From contig OZ024799.1 of NCBI GenBank assembly GCA_964017045.1, positions 30,267,596-30,331,595 on the forward strand: a DNA stretch of 64,000 nucleotides, in the 5' to 3' direction. The notes beneath the pieces are model-generated. The model worked only from the letters and a program-made list of their open reading frames with translations, did no database searches and was not told the origin of the DNA. This document shows, one piece after another, positions 61,101 through 64,000 of the stretch. Position 1 is the first letter of the stretch; each line of letters opens with the position of its first letter. Made by a program: the position numbers and the translations under genes. Source of the stretch: Omphiscola glabra (taxonomy: Eukaryota; Mollusca; Gastropoda; Lymnaeidae).

Positions 61101-61823
61101 CTGGCTATAAGGCTAGGGTATAAGTCTGACTAGCAATAACCTAAATGAATAGTGGGAAAAGGAGTACAAACGACTGATCTATTACTGTTACATTATCATT
61201 ATGCACCATTTACACATACATTTTTTTCTTCAAATGTTAAACTAATTACTGCATAACAGCGAATGTAACAACAACTCTGACCAATGTCATGGAAGGTCTC
61301 TGCTGTTTTTTTTTATATTTTACTTTAATAGCCCCCCACCAGAGAAGTTATTTTGAAAGTTATTGGGCCCTTCAACAAGATCAAATGTGCATGTAAAAGT
61401 ATATTATAAGTGCCTTATGTGTATGTTATGCTTCCCAAAGATCCTTGCTCCTCCACCACCACACAAGTCCCAGGGTAATACTATGTCGGGGAGGAGATAA
61501 CAAAAGAGGTTTTCAGGAAAATAAATGGACATAAGAAAGGGAAGTCAGCAATAAATGAGAAGACAACTGACCTGGTCCCACAGCATCGACAAGAGCACCG
61601 ATGGCCTTTCCATCATTCCAGTCAGTCGTGAAGTTATTGATAGGAAGATCAGGCACCTTGGACTGGATCCAATTGAGCAGCCTCTGCTTGGGTGTGGGCG
61701 CTTTCTCCGAGGGTGTGGGTTCTTCTCCCTCCCACATGGGCATGGAGATGGAGTAGTGGAGAATGAGGGTCCATATCAGACCAAGGATCAGTTTCAATTT
61801 TTTATCAACAATATCTGTACTGT
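12773..61823 (-). CDS. FLN: Filamin, 5'-incomplete: CH1(part)-CH2-22 filamin repeats, 41 exons
   Basis: Actin cross-linking scaffold of the cortical cytoskeleton: paired CH domains bind F-actin, Ig-like repeats form the rod and bind integrins and signalling proteins, and the last repeat dimerises. Exons are seen in order on the minus strand: end of CH1, CH2, repeats 1-13, a short hinge 1, repeats 14-21, hinge 2, repeat 22 and the stop codon. Repeat signatures such as AYGPGL, DGTCxVxY and IPGSPF recur throughout. All junctions have AG/GT borders and compatible phases, and the 6902 nt add up to whole codons. The protein portion is about 2299 residues; human filamin A is 2647. Missing are the N-terminus and front of CH1 (off the window) and counterparts of filamin A repeats 7 and 10. 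Alternative exons at 46647, 47083 and 19325 are listed separately. Certainty of family is very high; individual exon edges are read by eye. Confidence 0.97.
13522..13719 (-). CDS. FLN: Filamin exon 40: hinge 2 and start of repeat 22
   Basis: Acceptor TGTGATCCAG, donor GTGAGT, phase 1 to 1 (66 codons). It encodes a flexible S/T/V-rich stretch ([26 protein letters not shown]), then [18 protein letters not shown] and FTVDASGAG, the start of the dimerisation repeat. Confidence 0.95.
13720..15055 (-). other. Filamin intron 39-40
   Basis: 1.3 kb intron containing the inverted-repeat element at 14411-14518 and a G-run at 14830-14845. No further exon seen. Confidence 0.7.
14411..14518. mobile_element. 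Small inverted-repeat element in intron 40
   Basis: ATGCAAGGAGGGGCCATC near the left end and GATGACCCCCTCTCCTTGCAT at the right are inverted, each followed inward by a TACGCAAAAAAGT or ACTTTTTT counterpart. It is probably a MITE. Confidence 0.55.
15056..15170 (-). CDS. FLN: Filamin exon 39: repeat 21 (second half)
   Basis: Acceptor TTTTTAAAG, donor GTGAGA, phase 0 to 1. It encodes [19 protein letters not shown] and [11 protein letters not shown]. Confidence 0.94.
15521..15677. mobile_element. hAT-type MITE relic in intron 38/39
   Basis: Ends CAGCATTTTCCCAACTTTT and CCACTTTTGGGAAACACTG are inverted repeats of the hAT style. Flanking 8-mers agree only partly (ATATAGAG / ATTTATTG). Confidence 0.5.
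15753..15853 (-). CDS. FLN: Filamin exon 38: repeat 21 (first half)
   Basis: Acceptor TTGATGACAG, donor GTAAGT, phase 1 to 0. It encodes [19 protein letters not shown] and [14 protein letters not shown], the counterpart of filamin A repeat 23. Confidence 0.95.
16219..16389 (-). CDS. FLN: Filamin exon 37: end of repeat 20, start of repeat 21
   Basis: Acceptor ATGCTCACAG, donor GTAAGT, phase 1 to 1. It encodes [31 protein letters not shown] and [18 protein letters not shown]. Confidence 0.95.
16720..16837 (-). CDS. FLN: Filamin exon 36: repeat 20
   Basis: Acceptor TTTTCATAG, donor GTAAGG, phase 0 to 1. It encodes [18 protein letters not shown] and [19 protein letters not shown]. Confidence 0.94.
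17066..17196 (-). CDS. FLN: Filamin exon 35: end of repeat 19, start of repeat 20
   Basis: Acceptor TAATTTCAG, donor GTAATT, phase 1 to 0. It encodes [20 protein letters not shown] and [16 protein letters not shown]. Confidence 0.94.
17518..17655 (-). CDS. FLN: Filamin exon 34: repeat 19, integrin-binding face
   Basis: Acceptor TTTTGTCAG, donor GTTAGT, phase 1 to 1. It encodes [20 protein letters not shown] and [20 protein letters not shown], closely matching filamin A repeat 21, whose C and D strands bind integrin beta tails. Confidence 0.96.
18081..18182 (-). CDS. FLN: Filamin exon 33: end of repeat 18, start of repeat 19
   Basis: Acceptor TGGTTACAG, donor GTAAGT, phase 1 to 1. It encodes [20 protein letters not shown] and [13 protein letters not shown], matching the filamin A repeat 20/21 boundary. 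Confidence 0.95.
18393..18633. mobile_element. Possible hAT-like MITE relic in intron 33
   Basis: Left GAGGGCATCCTTTACTTTTT and right AAAAGGTTGGACACCCTG are loosely inverted. No target duplication is visible, so this is tentative. Confidence 0.25.
18740..18904 (-). CDS. FLN: Filamin exon 32: repeat 18 (main part)
   Basis: Acceptor ATCCAACAG, donor GTCAGT, phase 1 to 1. It encodes [20 protein letters not shown] and [20 protein letters not shown]. It can join in frame to either exon 31 or the alternative exon at 19325. Confidence 0.95.
19325..19502 (-). CDS. FLN: Alternative filamin exon: THPIMT repeats plus substitute strand
   Basis: Open frame of 59 codons ending in phase 1 at donor CACAG/GTTTGT, exactly the phase needed for exon 32. 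It begins MSVTYS, then five 6-residue repeats of the type THPIMT, then [20 protein letters not shown] and TYTG. The VPITIKKPE stretch resembles the first strand of filamin A repeat 16 (VIPFTIKKG), so it can plausibly rebuild the Ig edge. An in-frame TGA 24-26 bases before the ATG and a good start context (AAGAAAATG) favour an alternative first exon making a short tail isoform. A weak acceptor at ATGTCAG (exon 19325-19495, 171 nt, symmetric) would instead make it an internal cassette. Confidence reflects the frame and donor, not expression. Confidence 0.7.
19395..19484 (-). repeat. 18-bp coding tandem repeat, 5 copies (THPIMT)
   Basis: Five consecutive 18-bp units inside the alternative filamin exon encode (T/S/G)HP(I/L)(M/V)T. 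Differences between copies fall at conservative or silent positions (for example I/L, M/V and ACT/ACC). Such an array can vary in copy number without shifting frame. Confidence 0.9.
19503..23099 (-). other. Filamin intron upstream of the alternative exon
   Basis: 3.6 kb of AT-rich DNA between exon 31 and the THPIMT exon. If that exon is a first exon its promoter must lie here, but no single element stands out. A 129-codon open frame at 22191-22580 on the minus strand has no recognisable motif. Confidence 0.6.
23100..23228 (-). CDS. FLN: Filamin exon 31: end of repeat 17, strands A-B of repeat 18
   Basis: Acceptor GTGCTTCCAG, donor GTAAGA, phase 1 to 1. It encodes [31 protein letters not shown] and CELSLKIPG. 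The segment [12 protein letters not shown] aligns with strand A of filamin A repeat 20, which in the human protein folds over and masks the integrin site of repeat 21. The upstream exon at 19325-19502 ends in the same phase and could replace this one. Confidence 0.94.
23699..23851 (-). CDS. FLN: Filamin exon 30: repeat 17
   Basis: Acceptor CTGTTTCAG, donor GTGAGC, phase 1 to 1. It encodes [20 protein letters not shown] and [12 protein letters not shown], the CD face of the filamin A repeat 19 counterpart, a known partner-binding face in the family. Confidence 0.95.
24295..24498 (-). CDS. FLN: Filamin exon 29: end of repeat 16, start of repeat 17
   Basis: Acceptor TTGTTTCAG, donor GTAAGG, phase 1 to 1. 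It encodes [39 protein letters not shown] and [10 protein letters not shown], matching filamin A repeats 18-19. Confidence 0.95.
24714..24875 (-). CDS. FLN: Filamin exon 28: repeat 16 (first half)
   Basis: Acceptor ATTTTTCAG, donor GTAGGT, phase 1 to 1. It encodes [15 protein letters not shown] and [20 protein letters not shown], nearly identical to filamin A repeat 18 around PSGREEPC. Confidence 0.95.
25137..25310 (-). CDS. FLN: Filamin exon 27: rest of repeat 15
   Basis: Acceptor ACAACAG, donor GTAAGT, phase 1 to 1. It encodes [34 protein letters not shown] and [16 protein letters not shown], the counterpart of filamin A repeat 17. Confidence 0.95.
25525..25653 (-). CDS. FLN: Filamin exon 26: end of repeat 14, start of repeat 15
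   Basis: Acceptor TGTTCTCCAG, donor GTGGGT, phase 1 to 1. It encodes [30 protein letters not shown] and [11 protein letters not shown]. The upstream half of this exon with its acceptor is copied twice more just upstream in the transcript (higher coordinates). Confidence 0.94.
25565..25975. repeat. 136-bp tandem triplication copying half of filamin exon 26
   Basis: The block from the middle of exon 26 through its acceptor into the intron recurs with a 136-bp period: the acceptor-proximal GGACTTC falls at 25647, 25783 and 25919. Copies 2 and 3 are almost identical to each other and a little diverged from the genuine exon (for example GGATGTCACATAGCTAG for GGCTGTCACATAGCCAG). They keep an acceptor but lack the true donor and run into stop codons. 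Confidence 0.95.
26068..26208 (-). CDS. FLN: Filamin exon 25: repeat 14
   Basis: Acceptor TATTCCCCAG, donor GTAAGA, phase 1 to 1. It encodes [20 protein letters not shown] and [19 protein letters not shown]. It contains the first in-frame ATG downstream of hinge 1 (VVMPSG), relevant to any short C-terminal isoform. Confidence 0.95.
26600..26723 (-). CDS. FLN: Filamin exon 24: linker and start of repeat 14
   Basis: Acceptor TTTCATTAG, donor GTAAGA, phase 0 to 1. It encodes [20 protein letters not shown] and [18 protein letters not shown], the diverged first strands of the filamin A repeat 16 counterpart. Confidence 0.92.
27423..27464 (-). CDS. FLN: Filamin exon 23: 14-residue hinge-1 exon
   Basis: A 42-nt exon with acceptor TTTTATTAG and donor GTGAGT, phase 0 at both ends. 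It encodes [14 protein letters not shown], acidic and helix-prone, between rod repeats 13 and 14 where vertebrate filamins carry hinge 1. Being a symmetric phase-0 exon it could be skipped without breaking frame. Confidence 0.85.
27918..29025. mobile_element. 1.1-kb element with ~60-bp terminal inverted repeats
   Basis: Left TIR 27918-27978 starts TGTGAGCTTGCAACTAGC; right TIR 28964-29025 ends GCTAGTTGCAAGCTCACA. The arms agree across about 60 bp with few differences (GGATACCTCAG versus GGACACCTCAG). The 1 kb interior has no recognisable transposase, so it looks non-autonomous. The superfamily is undetermined and no clear target duplication was seen. Confidence 0.75.
29485..29750 (-). promoter_or_regulatory. 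Possible internal filamin promoter and leader exon
   Basis: Reading the minus strand: an E-box CACGTG (29745-29750), a GC box (CGCCCCGCCC on plus, 29691-29700), a TATA-like GTATAATTTTAA (29655-29666), then about 145 bases of comparatively GC-rich sequence ending at a perfect donor GTAAGT (29479-29484). The next filamin acceptor downstream is the hinge-1 exon at 27464. The presumed leader has no open frame into that exon, so it would be non-coding. The order and spacing are promoter-like but unproven. Confidence 0.35.
30343..30456. repeat. Minisatellite, 19-bp unit, about 6 copies
   Basis: Unit TATAGAGTGAATGGTAATC with minor variants, in the hinge-1 intron. Confidence 0.9.
32293..32454. mobile_element. 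Diverged hAT-type MITE in hinge-1 intron
   Basis: Left end CACTGGGGTAGGAAG and right end ATAGGCCAC are degenerate relatives of the CAGTGGCGTAGC family. The interior has the CCCCGGGCGGC type of GC block. TTATAAC flanks both sides. Confidence 0.45.
33425..33620. mobile_element. SPIN-family hAT MITE (non-autonomous), 196 bp
   Basis: Terminal repeats CAGCGGTTCTCAATCTG and AAGGTTGAGAACCACTG; internal blocks CCCCTTTGGGGGTCGC, GGGTCGCCTAAGACCAT, ACGAGGAACTGTATGAAA and GGTCGCGGCATTAG match the SPIN (Space Invader) consensus as I recall it. It is flanked by an 8-bp target duplication, TTGAAGCC / TTGTAGCC, with one mismatch, as expected for hAT. No transposase is present. Confidence 0.85.
34441..34686. 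mobile_element. hAT-type MITE relic, TGGTTTTCAA termini
   Basis: Ends CAATGGTTTTCAAAAT and TGGTTGAAAACTGCTG are inverted repeats. Flanks CCATAGAA / TCATGGAA agree at 6 of 8 positions, consistent with an aged 8-bp target duplication. Confidence 0.6.
35404..35648 (-). CDS. FLN: Filamin exon 22: repeat 13, last of rod 1
   Basis: Acceptor CTCCTTCAG, donor GTATGT, phase 1 to 0. It encodes [38 protein letters not shown] and [14 protein letters not shown]. It corresponds to filamin A repeat 15, the last repeat before hinge 1. Notably more GC-rich than the flanking introns. Confidence 0.95.
36007..36196 (-). CDS. FLN: Filamin exon 21: rest of repeat 12, start of repeat 13
   Basis: Acceptor TTCTGACAG, donor GTAAAT, phase 0 to 1. 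It encodes [38 protein letters not shown] and DASKCRITG. Confidence 0.95.
36517..36794 (-). CDS. FLN: Filamin exon 20: rest of repeat 11, start of repeat 12
   Basis: Acceptor TTGTTTCAG, donor GTGGGT, phase 1 to 0. It encodes [27 protein letters not shown], and [14 protein letters not shown] with [18 protein letters not shown]. Confidence 0.95.
37081..37136. repeat. Poly-A tract, 56 bp
   Basis: Uninterrupted A run in the intron between filamin exons 19 and 20. Length is probably uncertain in the assembly. Confidence 0.95.
37383..37553 (-). CDS. FLN: Filamin exon 19: end of repeat 10, start of repeat 11
   Basis: Acceptor CTTCATCAG, donor GTGATA, phase 1 to 1. It encodes [20 protein letters not shown], then [16 protein letters not shown] near copy of the acceptor (TTCATCAGGCAG) lies about 90 bp upstream in the intron, near 37640. 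Confidence 0.94.
37995..38207 (-). CDS. FLN: Filamin exon 18: repeat 10
   Basis: Acceptor TAATCTCCAG, donor GTAGGT, phase 1 to 1. It encodes [33 protein letters not shown] and FNEKHVPG. Confidence 0.95.
38763..38873 (-). CDS. FLN: Filamin exon 17: end of repeat 9, start of repeat 10
   Basis: Short exon (111 nt), acceptor ACTCATTCAG, donor GTATAA, phase 1 to 1. It encodes [20 protein letters not shown] and [11 protein letters not shown]. Confidence 0.93.
39165..39338 (-). CDS. FLN: Filamin exon 16: repeat 9 (main part)
   Basis: Acceptor TAACAACAG, donor GTAAAA, phase 1 to 1. It encodes [20 protein letters not shown] and [17 protein letters not shown], closest to filamin A repeat 11. No filamin A repeat 10 counterpart lies between repeats 8 and 9 here. 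Confidence 0.94.
40295..40867 (-). CDS. FLN: Filamin exon 15 (large): repeats 7, 8 and start of 9
   Basis: At 573 nt this is by far the longest exon in the window; the others are mostly 100-280 nt. Acceptor TTTTTTAG, donor GTAAAC, phase 1 to 1. It encodes the end of repeat 7 ([16 protein letters not shown]), all of repeat 8 ([13 protein letters not shown] to [10 protein letters not shown]) and the opening of repeat 9 ([16 protein letters not shown]). The size suggests loss of introns found elsewhere in the repeat pattern. Confidence 0.97.
41353..41577 (-). CDS. FLN: Filamin exon 14: rest of repeat 6, start of repeat 7
   Basis: Acceptor TTGGCAATAG, donor GTAAGT, phase 1 to 1. It encodes [19 protein letters not shown] and SPIKVKVEP, then [13 protein letters not shown]. 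Repeat 6 runs straight into a repeat resembling filamin A repeat 8; the filamin A repeat 7 counterpart is absent. Confidence 0.94.
42001..42121 (-). CDS. FLN: Filamin exon 13: linker and start of repeat 6
   Basis: Acceptor TTTTTTTCAG, donor GTAAAA, phase 0 to 1. It encodes [20 protein letters not shown] and [13 protein letters not shown]. Confidence 0.94.
42310..42423 (-). CDS. FLN: Filamin exon 12: repeat 5 (second half)
   Basis: Acceptor TATTTCTCAG, donor GTAAGA, phase 0 to 0 (38 codons). It encodes [18 protein letters not shown] and [11 protein letters not shown]. This exon is too short to appear as a long open frame and was found from its splice sites and repeat signature. Confidence 0.93.
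42855..42998 (-). CDS. FLN: Filamin exon 11: repeat 5 (first half)
   Basis: Acceptor TTTTTTTCCAG, donor GTATGA, phase 0 to 0 (48 codons). It encodes [18 protein letters not shown] and [12 protein letters not shown]. Confidence 0.95.
43426..43616 (-). CDS. FLN: Filamin exon 10: rest of repeat 4, first residues of repeat 5
   Basis: Acceptor CATACAG, donor GTTGGT, phase 1 to 0. It encodes [20 protein letters not shown], then [12 protein letters not shown] and the linker AQAYNAGK. The donor is weaker than its neighbours. Confidence 0.94.
43944..44064 (-). CDS. FLN: Filamin exon 9: start of repeat 4
   Basis: Acceptor TTATTACAG, donor GTATGT, phase 0 to 1. It encodes [16 protein letters not shown] and [13 protein letters not shown]. 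Confidence 0.95.
44449..44591 (-). CDS. FLN: Filamin exon 8: repeat 3 (second half)
   Basis: Acceptor TTTTACAG, donor GTCAGC, phase 1 to 0. It encodes [18 protein letters not shown] and [12 protein letters not shown]. Confidence 0.94.
45040..45177 (-). CDS. FLN: Filamin exon 7: repeat 3 (first half)
   Basis: Acceptor TTCTCTCCTCAG, donor GTAATT, phase 1 to 1. It encodes [17 protein letters not shown] and [16 protein letters not shown], matching the start of filamin repeat 3. Confidence 0.95.
45656..45684. repeat. Poly-G tract, 29 bp
   Basis: Uninterrupted G run in the intron holding the microexons. It could form quadruplex structure; its exact length is uncertain. Confidence 0.95.
46647..46652 (-). 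CDS. FLN: Candidate 6-nt filamin microexon B (ATATCG)
   Basis: On the minus strand a T-rich acceptor ending TTAATTTTGTTTCAG is followed by ATATCG and the donor GTATGT. It is in frame between exons 6 and 7 and yields AP-DIA-SNAK in the repeat 2/3 linker, resembling the D(I/V) residues that begin other repeats of this protein (for example IDVSKIK). It may alternate with microexon A. Confidence 0.6.
47083..47088 (-). CDS. FLN: Candidate 6-nt filamin microexon A (CCAAGA)
   Basis: On the minus strand a pyrimidine-rich acceptor ending TTTTTATGTTCACCAG is followed by six bases, CCAAGA, and then the perfect donor GTAAGT. Length 6 keeps frame between two phase-1 exons. Inclusion changes the repeat 2/3 linker from AP-A-SNAK to AP-AKT-SNAK. 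No transcript evidence is available here. Confidence 0.6.
49292..49498 (-). CDS. FLN: Filamin exon 6: rest of repeat 2
   Basis: Acceptor TTTCATTTAG, donor GTAGGT, phase 1 to 1. It encodes [15 protein letters not shown] through [14 protein letters not shown]. It ends on a single G whose codon is completed either by exon 7 or by one of two 6-nt microexons in the following 4.1 kb intron. Confidence 0.95.
49653..49815 (-). CDS. FLN: Filamin exon 5: end of repeat 1, start of repeat 2
   Basis: Acceptor TGTTCAG, donor GTAGGT, phase 0 to 1. It encodes [13 protein letters not shown] closing repeat 1, and [17 protein letters not shown] with KTYFEVYTQ opening repeat 2. Confidence 0.95.
49992..50069 (-). 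CDS. FLN: Filamin exon 4: repeat 1 (middle)
   Basis: Short 78-nt exon, phase 0 to 0, acceptor TTTTTTTAG, donor GTAAAT. It encodes [20 protein letters not shown], the D-E-F strand region of repeat 1. Confidence 0.94.
50376..50642 (-). CDS. FLN: Filamin exon 3: end of CH2, start of repeat 1
   Basis: Acceptor TTCAATAG, donor GTATGT, phase 0 to 0 (89 codons). It begins LIRPEEM and contains the conserved CH2 end [17 protein letters not shown]. It then starts repeat 1 with [14 protein letters not shown] and [15 protein letters not shown]. This covers the actin-binding domain to rod junction. Confidence 0.96.
50643..60970 (-). other. Large filamin intron between CH2 exons
   Basis: 10.3 kb. The 52-58 kb part is less AT-rich than the rod introns and carries many G- or C-runs (53440-53454, 55583-55597, 55838-55848, 56742-56757, 56983-56998) and the 37-bp minisatellite. 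No exon or known transposon recognised. Long first introns of filamins often hold regulatory DNA, which would fit the base composition but is not shown. Confidence 0.6.
59632..59814. repeat. Minisatellite, 37-bp unit, about 5 copies
   Basis: Unit TTTTATAAATCCATGATTGG followed by TATAGGGTTTTGACATA, five nearly identical copies in the large CH2 to repeat 1 intron. Confidence 0.95.
60971..61068 (-). CDS. FLN: Filamin exon 2 of window: middle of CH2
   Basis: Acceptor TTCACTAG, donor GTGAGT, phase 1 in and phase 0 out. It encodes [12 protein letters not shown] and the helix [16 protein letters not shown], conserved CH2 core sequence. It is followed by a 10.3 kb intron. Confidence 0.95.
61572..61823 (-). 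CDS. FLN: Filamin exon 1 of window: end of CH1, linker, start of CH2
   Basis: Acceptor TTTTTTTCAG, donor GTCAGT; enters in phase 1 and leaves in phase 1. It encodes the hallmark CH1 helix [17 protein letters not shown], then MPMW, a linker rich in E and P ([16 protein letters not shown]), and the front of CH2 (LLNWIQSK...IGALVDAV). Because it enters mid-codon inside CH1, at least one more coding exon lies upstream of the window. Confidence 0.95.
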
Positions 61824-64000
61824 CTGAAAAAAAGACAAATAGAAAACATTTTACACGCATATAGATATTATAACATAAAAAAATGTAAAGTTCAAATTTA
61901 TCTTATAAGTTATGCTTTTAGCTTAGAACTGGACAGCAGATTCCACGTAATAATTAAAATGTATAGAACTAGCACATTCGCTATTGGTTTCATGTTCATA
62001 TGTAATTGCCCGCTAACGTGCGTACAAATTTAAGAAAACATCACAGTAGATAAGACCAAATTTCCACATTGTTGTCAATCAGTTTGATACCGTCTGTGTT
62101 TGTTTTTTTGTTGTTTTTTTATGTTGTTTTTTTGTTACAGTTTTTTAGACGTATTTCGGCTAAATAAAGAACACTATTAGAGTCTGTAAATAATGATACG
62201 GCAAGATTCTTATATAATTTAAAACTTCGAGTCTCAGACTCAAGGACCTTGGTCAAAAGGAGATTCTAATCTACAGGTCGATTCCTAACAAACTTCAAAC
62301 ATTGCGTTTCATTCGTACGTCCTTTTTGAAATCCCGTATTGTCATTTCAAAAGAACACTGTCGTGGAGACCTTGACTTAACCTACATCTCCTTACCATTG
62401 ATGACCTGGTGGCAACGGCTTGTTAGTCTAATTAATAGATCTATTTGCGTGGGGGTATGGCCAGGGACATAAAGTTTAATTTAAATTATGGACGATCACG
62501 AACGTTTACATGCTTCCCGGTACATAGAAGAAATCGGACCTAGATACAACACACCTAGGCTTCAAGCAATATCAACACTACCACTTACAACAAATGTACA
62601 GTATACGAAATAAATACTGCAATAACAGTTATCCTATCCATTTATTATGGTTTCCACTTATTTAAGTAAAACACCTTTTCTACAAATTTTTCGACACAAG
62701 ATAACGCTTAAAACTTTATCTGAAACAGATGAATGGAAAGATTTACTATGAAGGTTTCGACAGTATAAAATAGAAATCAACGTCAATTTCTAATCTTCCG
62801 TCTTCTTAGGTTTTTTTTTTTTTTTTTTTGTCTTTTCTTACGAAAATGCTCACATACAAACACATTTTCTACTGAAGAGAGGAACCCTTTTCTTCTGAAA
62901 ATAATTTGAGGAACACCGCTCCTGTCGATAGAGAGGAACAGTTTCAATGGGGGAAAAAATATGCGCAAACGTTACATTCGCAATCACGTGCTGTCTTCAG
63001 TTGATACACGATACGTATGCACGCTTTCAACTCTAGGAGGTGAAGTTGGTCCTGTTACGGCATGAGGAAAATTATCTTCTTTAGTGCGGCAATAAAACAA
63101 GATGTCCGATAACAAAACTTATCCAACTGTGACGCAGAAATATTATCTTACGGAAACTGTAATCGTACACCTATTATCACACTTCTACGGGTTATTGTAG
63201 GAATCTAAGAGATATAACGGCAACATACTTTAACGTTTTTTTAAATGAATAAAATTCAGTATGTCTTACTAAATGTTTAAAGGTCATGGGTAAAGTAAAA
63301 ATACATTATTATATGCGGTGTGGCTAGATATTTCGTCTTATGATAGAAGCACCATTAAAAGCACTTAAATTGCATCTCATTGGTTTATAAAATAATCTTC
63401 ACGTAGTACTTGAACGCTGAAACTAGCACAGAACCACCAGTCTTCTCAATTAAACACACACACATACACAGAGAAAGGATATGAGTTTTAAATTTAGACA
63501 AAATACCCAAAATATATCATGTACAATCATGTCCCATTGAGTTATTACATCGGGATGCTCCCCTAGATTAGCCAAGTGACGTTTTCAACAGTCTGGTACA
63601 ACGTTTGCGACGAGGCATCTCGACGTGCATAAATATAACGATTTTGATTACAAGAAATATGTTCAGAGACGGATTCTTGCATCCCATTGTTTGTGCTGTT
63701 TCATTTTCTTTCCAAGTTGCGTCATTGTCCCTATGGCAGAGCAAACAACAGATGTTTAAGTGTTTTCCTGTGGGTCATCGTCCCTGCTACTGGTTGACAC
63801 CGGGTTTTTTTTCCCCCAGGACATTTAAAAAGGTCAAAGTGACCTCAGTAAAAATATTTAACAGCACAAAGGACCATTGATACCTGCACTATGTATACAC
63901 ATAGCTTGAACCTTGCACCTTGGGTATTATAACACATGCATTGAAGAAGAAAGAGAAAAAATGTCATGCATACAGGCCCAATATGTTGCTAGCATTACTT
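61824..64000 (-). other. Filamin intron upstream of the CH1/CH2 exon
   Basis: No sequence resembling the front of CH1 is seen up to the window edge, so the first coding exon is further out. A T-run lies at 62812-62829. Confidence 0.65.

Noticed and set aside
61824..64000. First coding exon of filamin
   Set aside because: No frame resembling the N-terminal CH1 helices with splice sites was found; the exon must be outside the window.

Overview
The window is AT-rich, intron-dense animal DNA dominated by one gene on the minus strand: a filamin (FLN), the actin cross-linking scaffold made of an N-terminal pair of calponin-homology (CH) domains followed by a chain of Ig-like filamin repeats. Reverse-strand exons with consensus AG/GT borders and matching phases run from 61823 (CH1 already in progress) down to the TAG stop at 12773-12775. 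The 41 constitutive exons I could place sum to 6902 nt. That equals 2 nt completing a split codon plus exactly 2300 codons including the stop, so the phases close without a break. The first exon(s), with the initiator ATG and the front of CH1, lie beyond position 64000.

Organism: a metazoan, most likely a gastropod mollusc and plausibly a pulmonate snail. The reasons are the filamin sequence and architecture, the abundant short hAT-type MITEs and minisatellites, and a SPIN-family hAT MITE at 33425-33620. SPIN is known from many tetrapods and, among molluscs, was reported from the pond snail Lymnaea. This assignment is an inference.

Layout. 1-10.27 kb: intergenic DNA with a decayed non-LTR reverse transcriptase fragment, six minisatellite or MITE blocks and no convincing gene. 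About 10.27-12.77 kb: probable long 3' UTR. 12.77-27.46 kb: exons for the second rod (repeats 14-22), hinge 2 and the C-terminal dimerisation repeat. 27.47-35.40 kb: an 8 kb intron at hinge 1 holding a 1.1 kb terminal-inverted-repeat element, a promoter-like block at about 29.5-29.75 kb and the SPIN insertion. 35.40-50.64 kb: exons for repeats 1-13. 50.64-60.97 kb: a 10 kb intron. 60.97-61.82 kb: CH domain exons. 61.82-64 kb: intron.

The protein has 22 filamin repeats rather than the vertebrate 24. By alignment from memory to human filamin A it lacks counterparts of repeats 7 and 10. Hinge 1 is reduced to a 14-residue exon plus a short linker.

Most interesting: (1) two separate 6-nt microexons with strong splice sites in one intron, at the repeat 2/3 junction; (2) an extra coding exon at 19325-19502 (N-terminal THPIMT repeats, then a substitute beta strand) that splices in frame to repeat 18 and would bypass the exon carrying the strand that masks the integrin-binding repeat; (3) a possible internal promoter for a C-terminal 9-repeat filamin; (4) a 136-bp tandem triplication copying half of exon 26 with its splice acceptor; (5) strong excess of the palindrome TACCGGTA.
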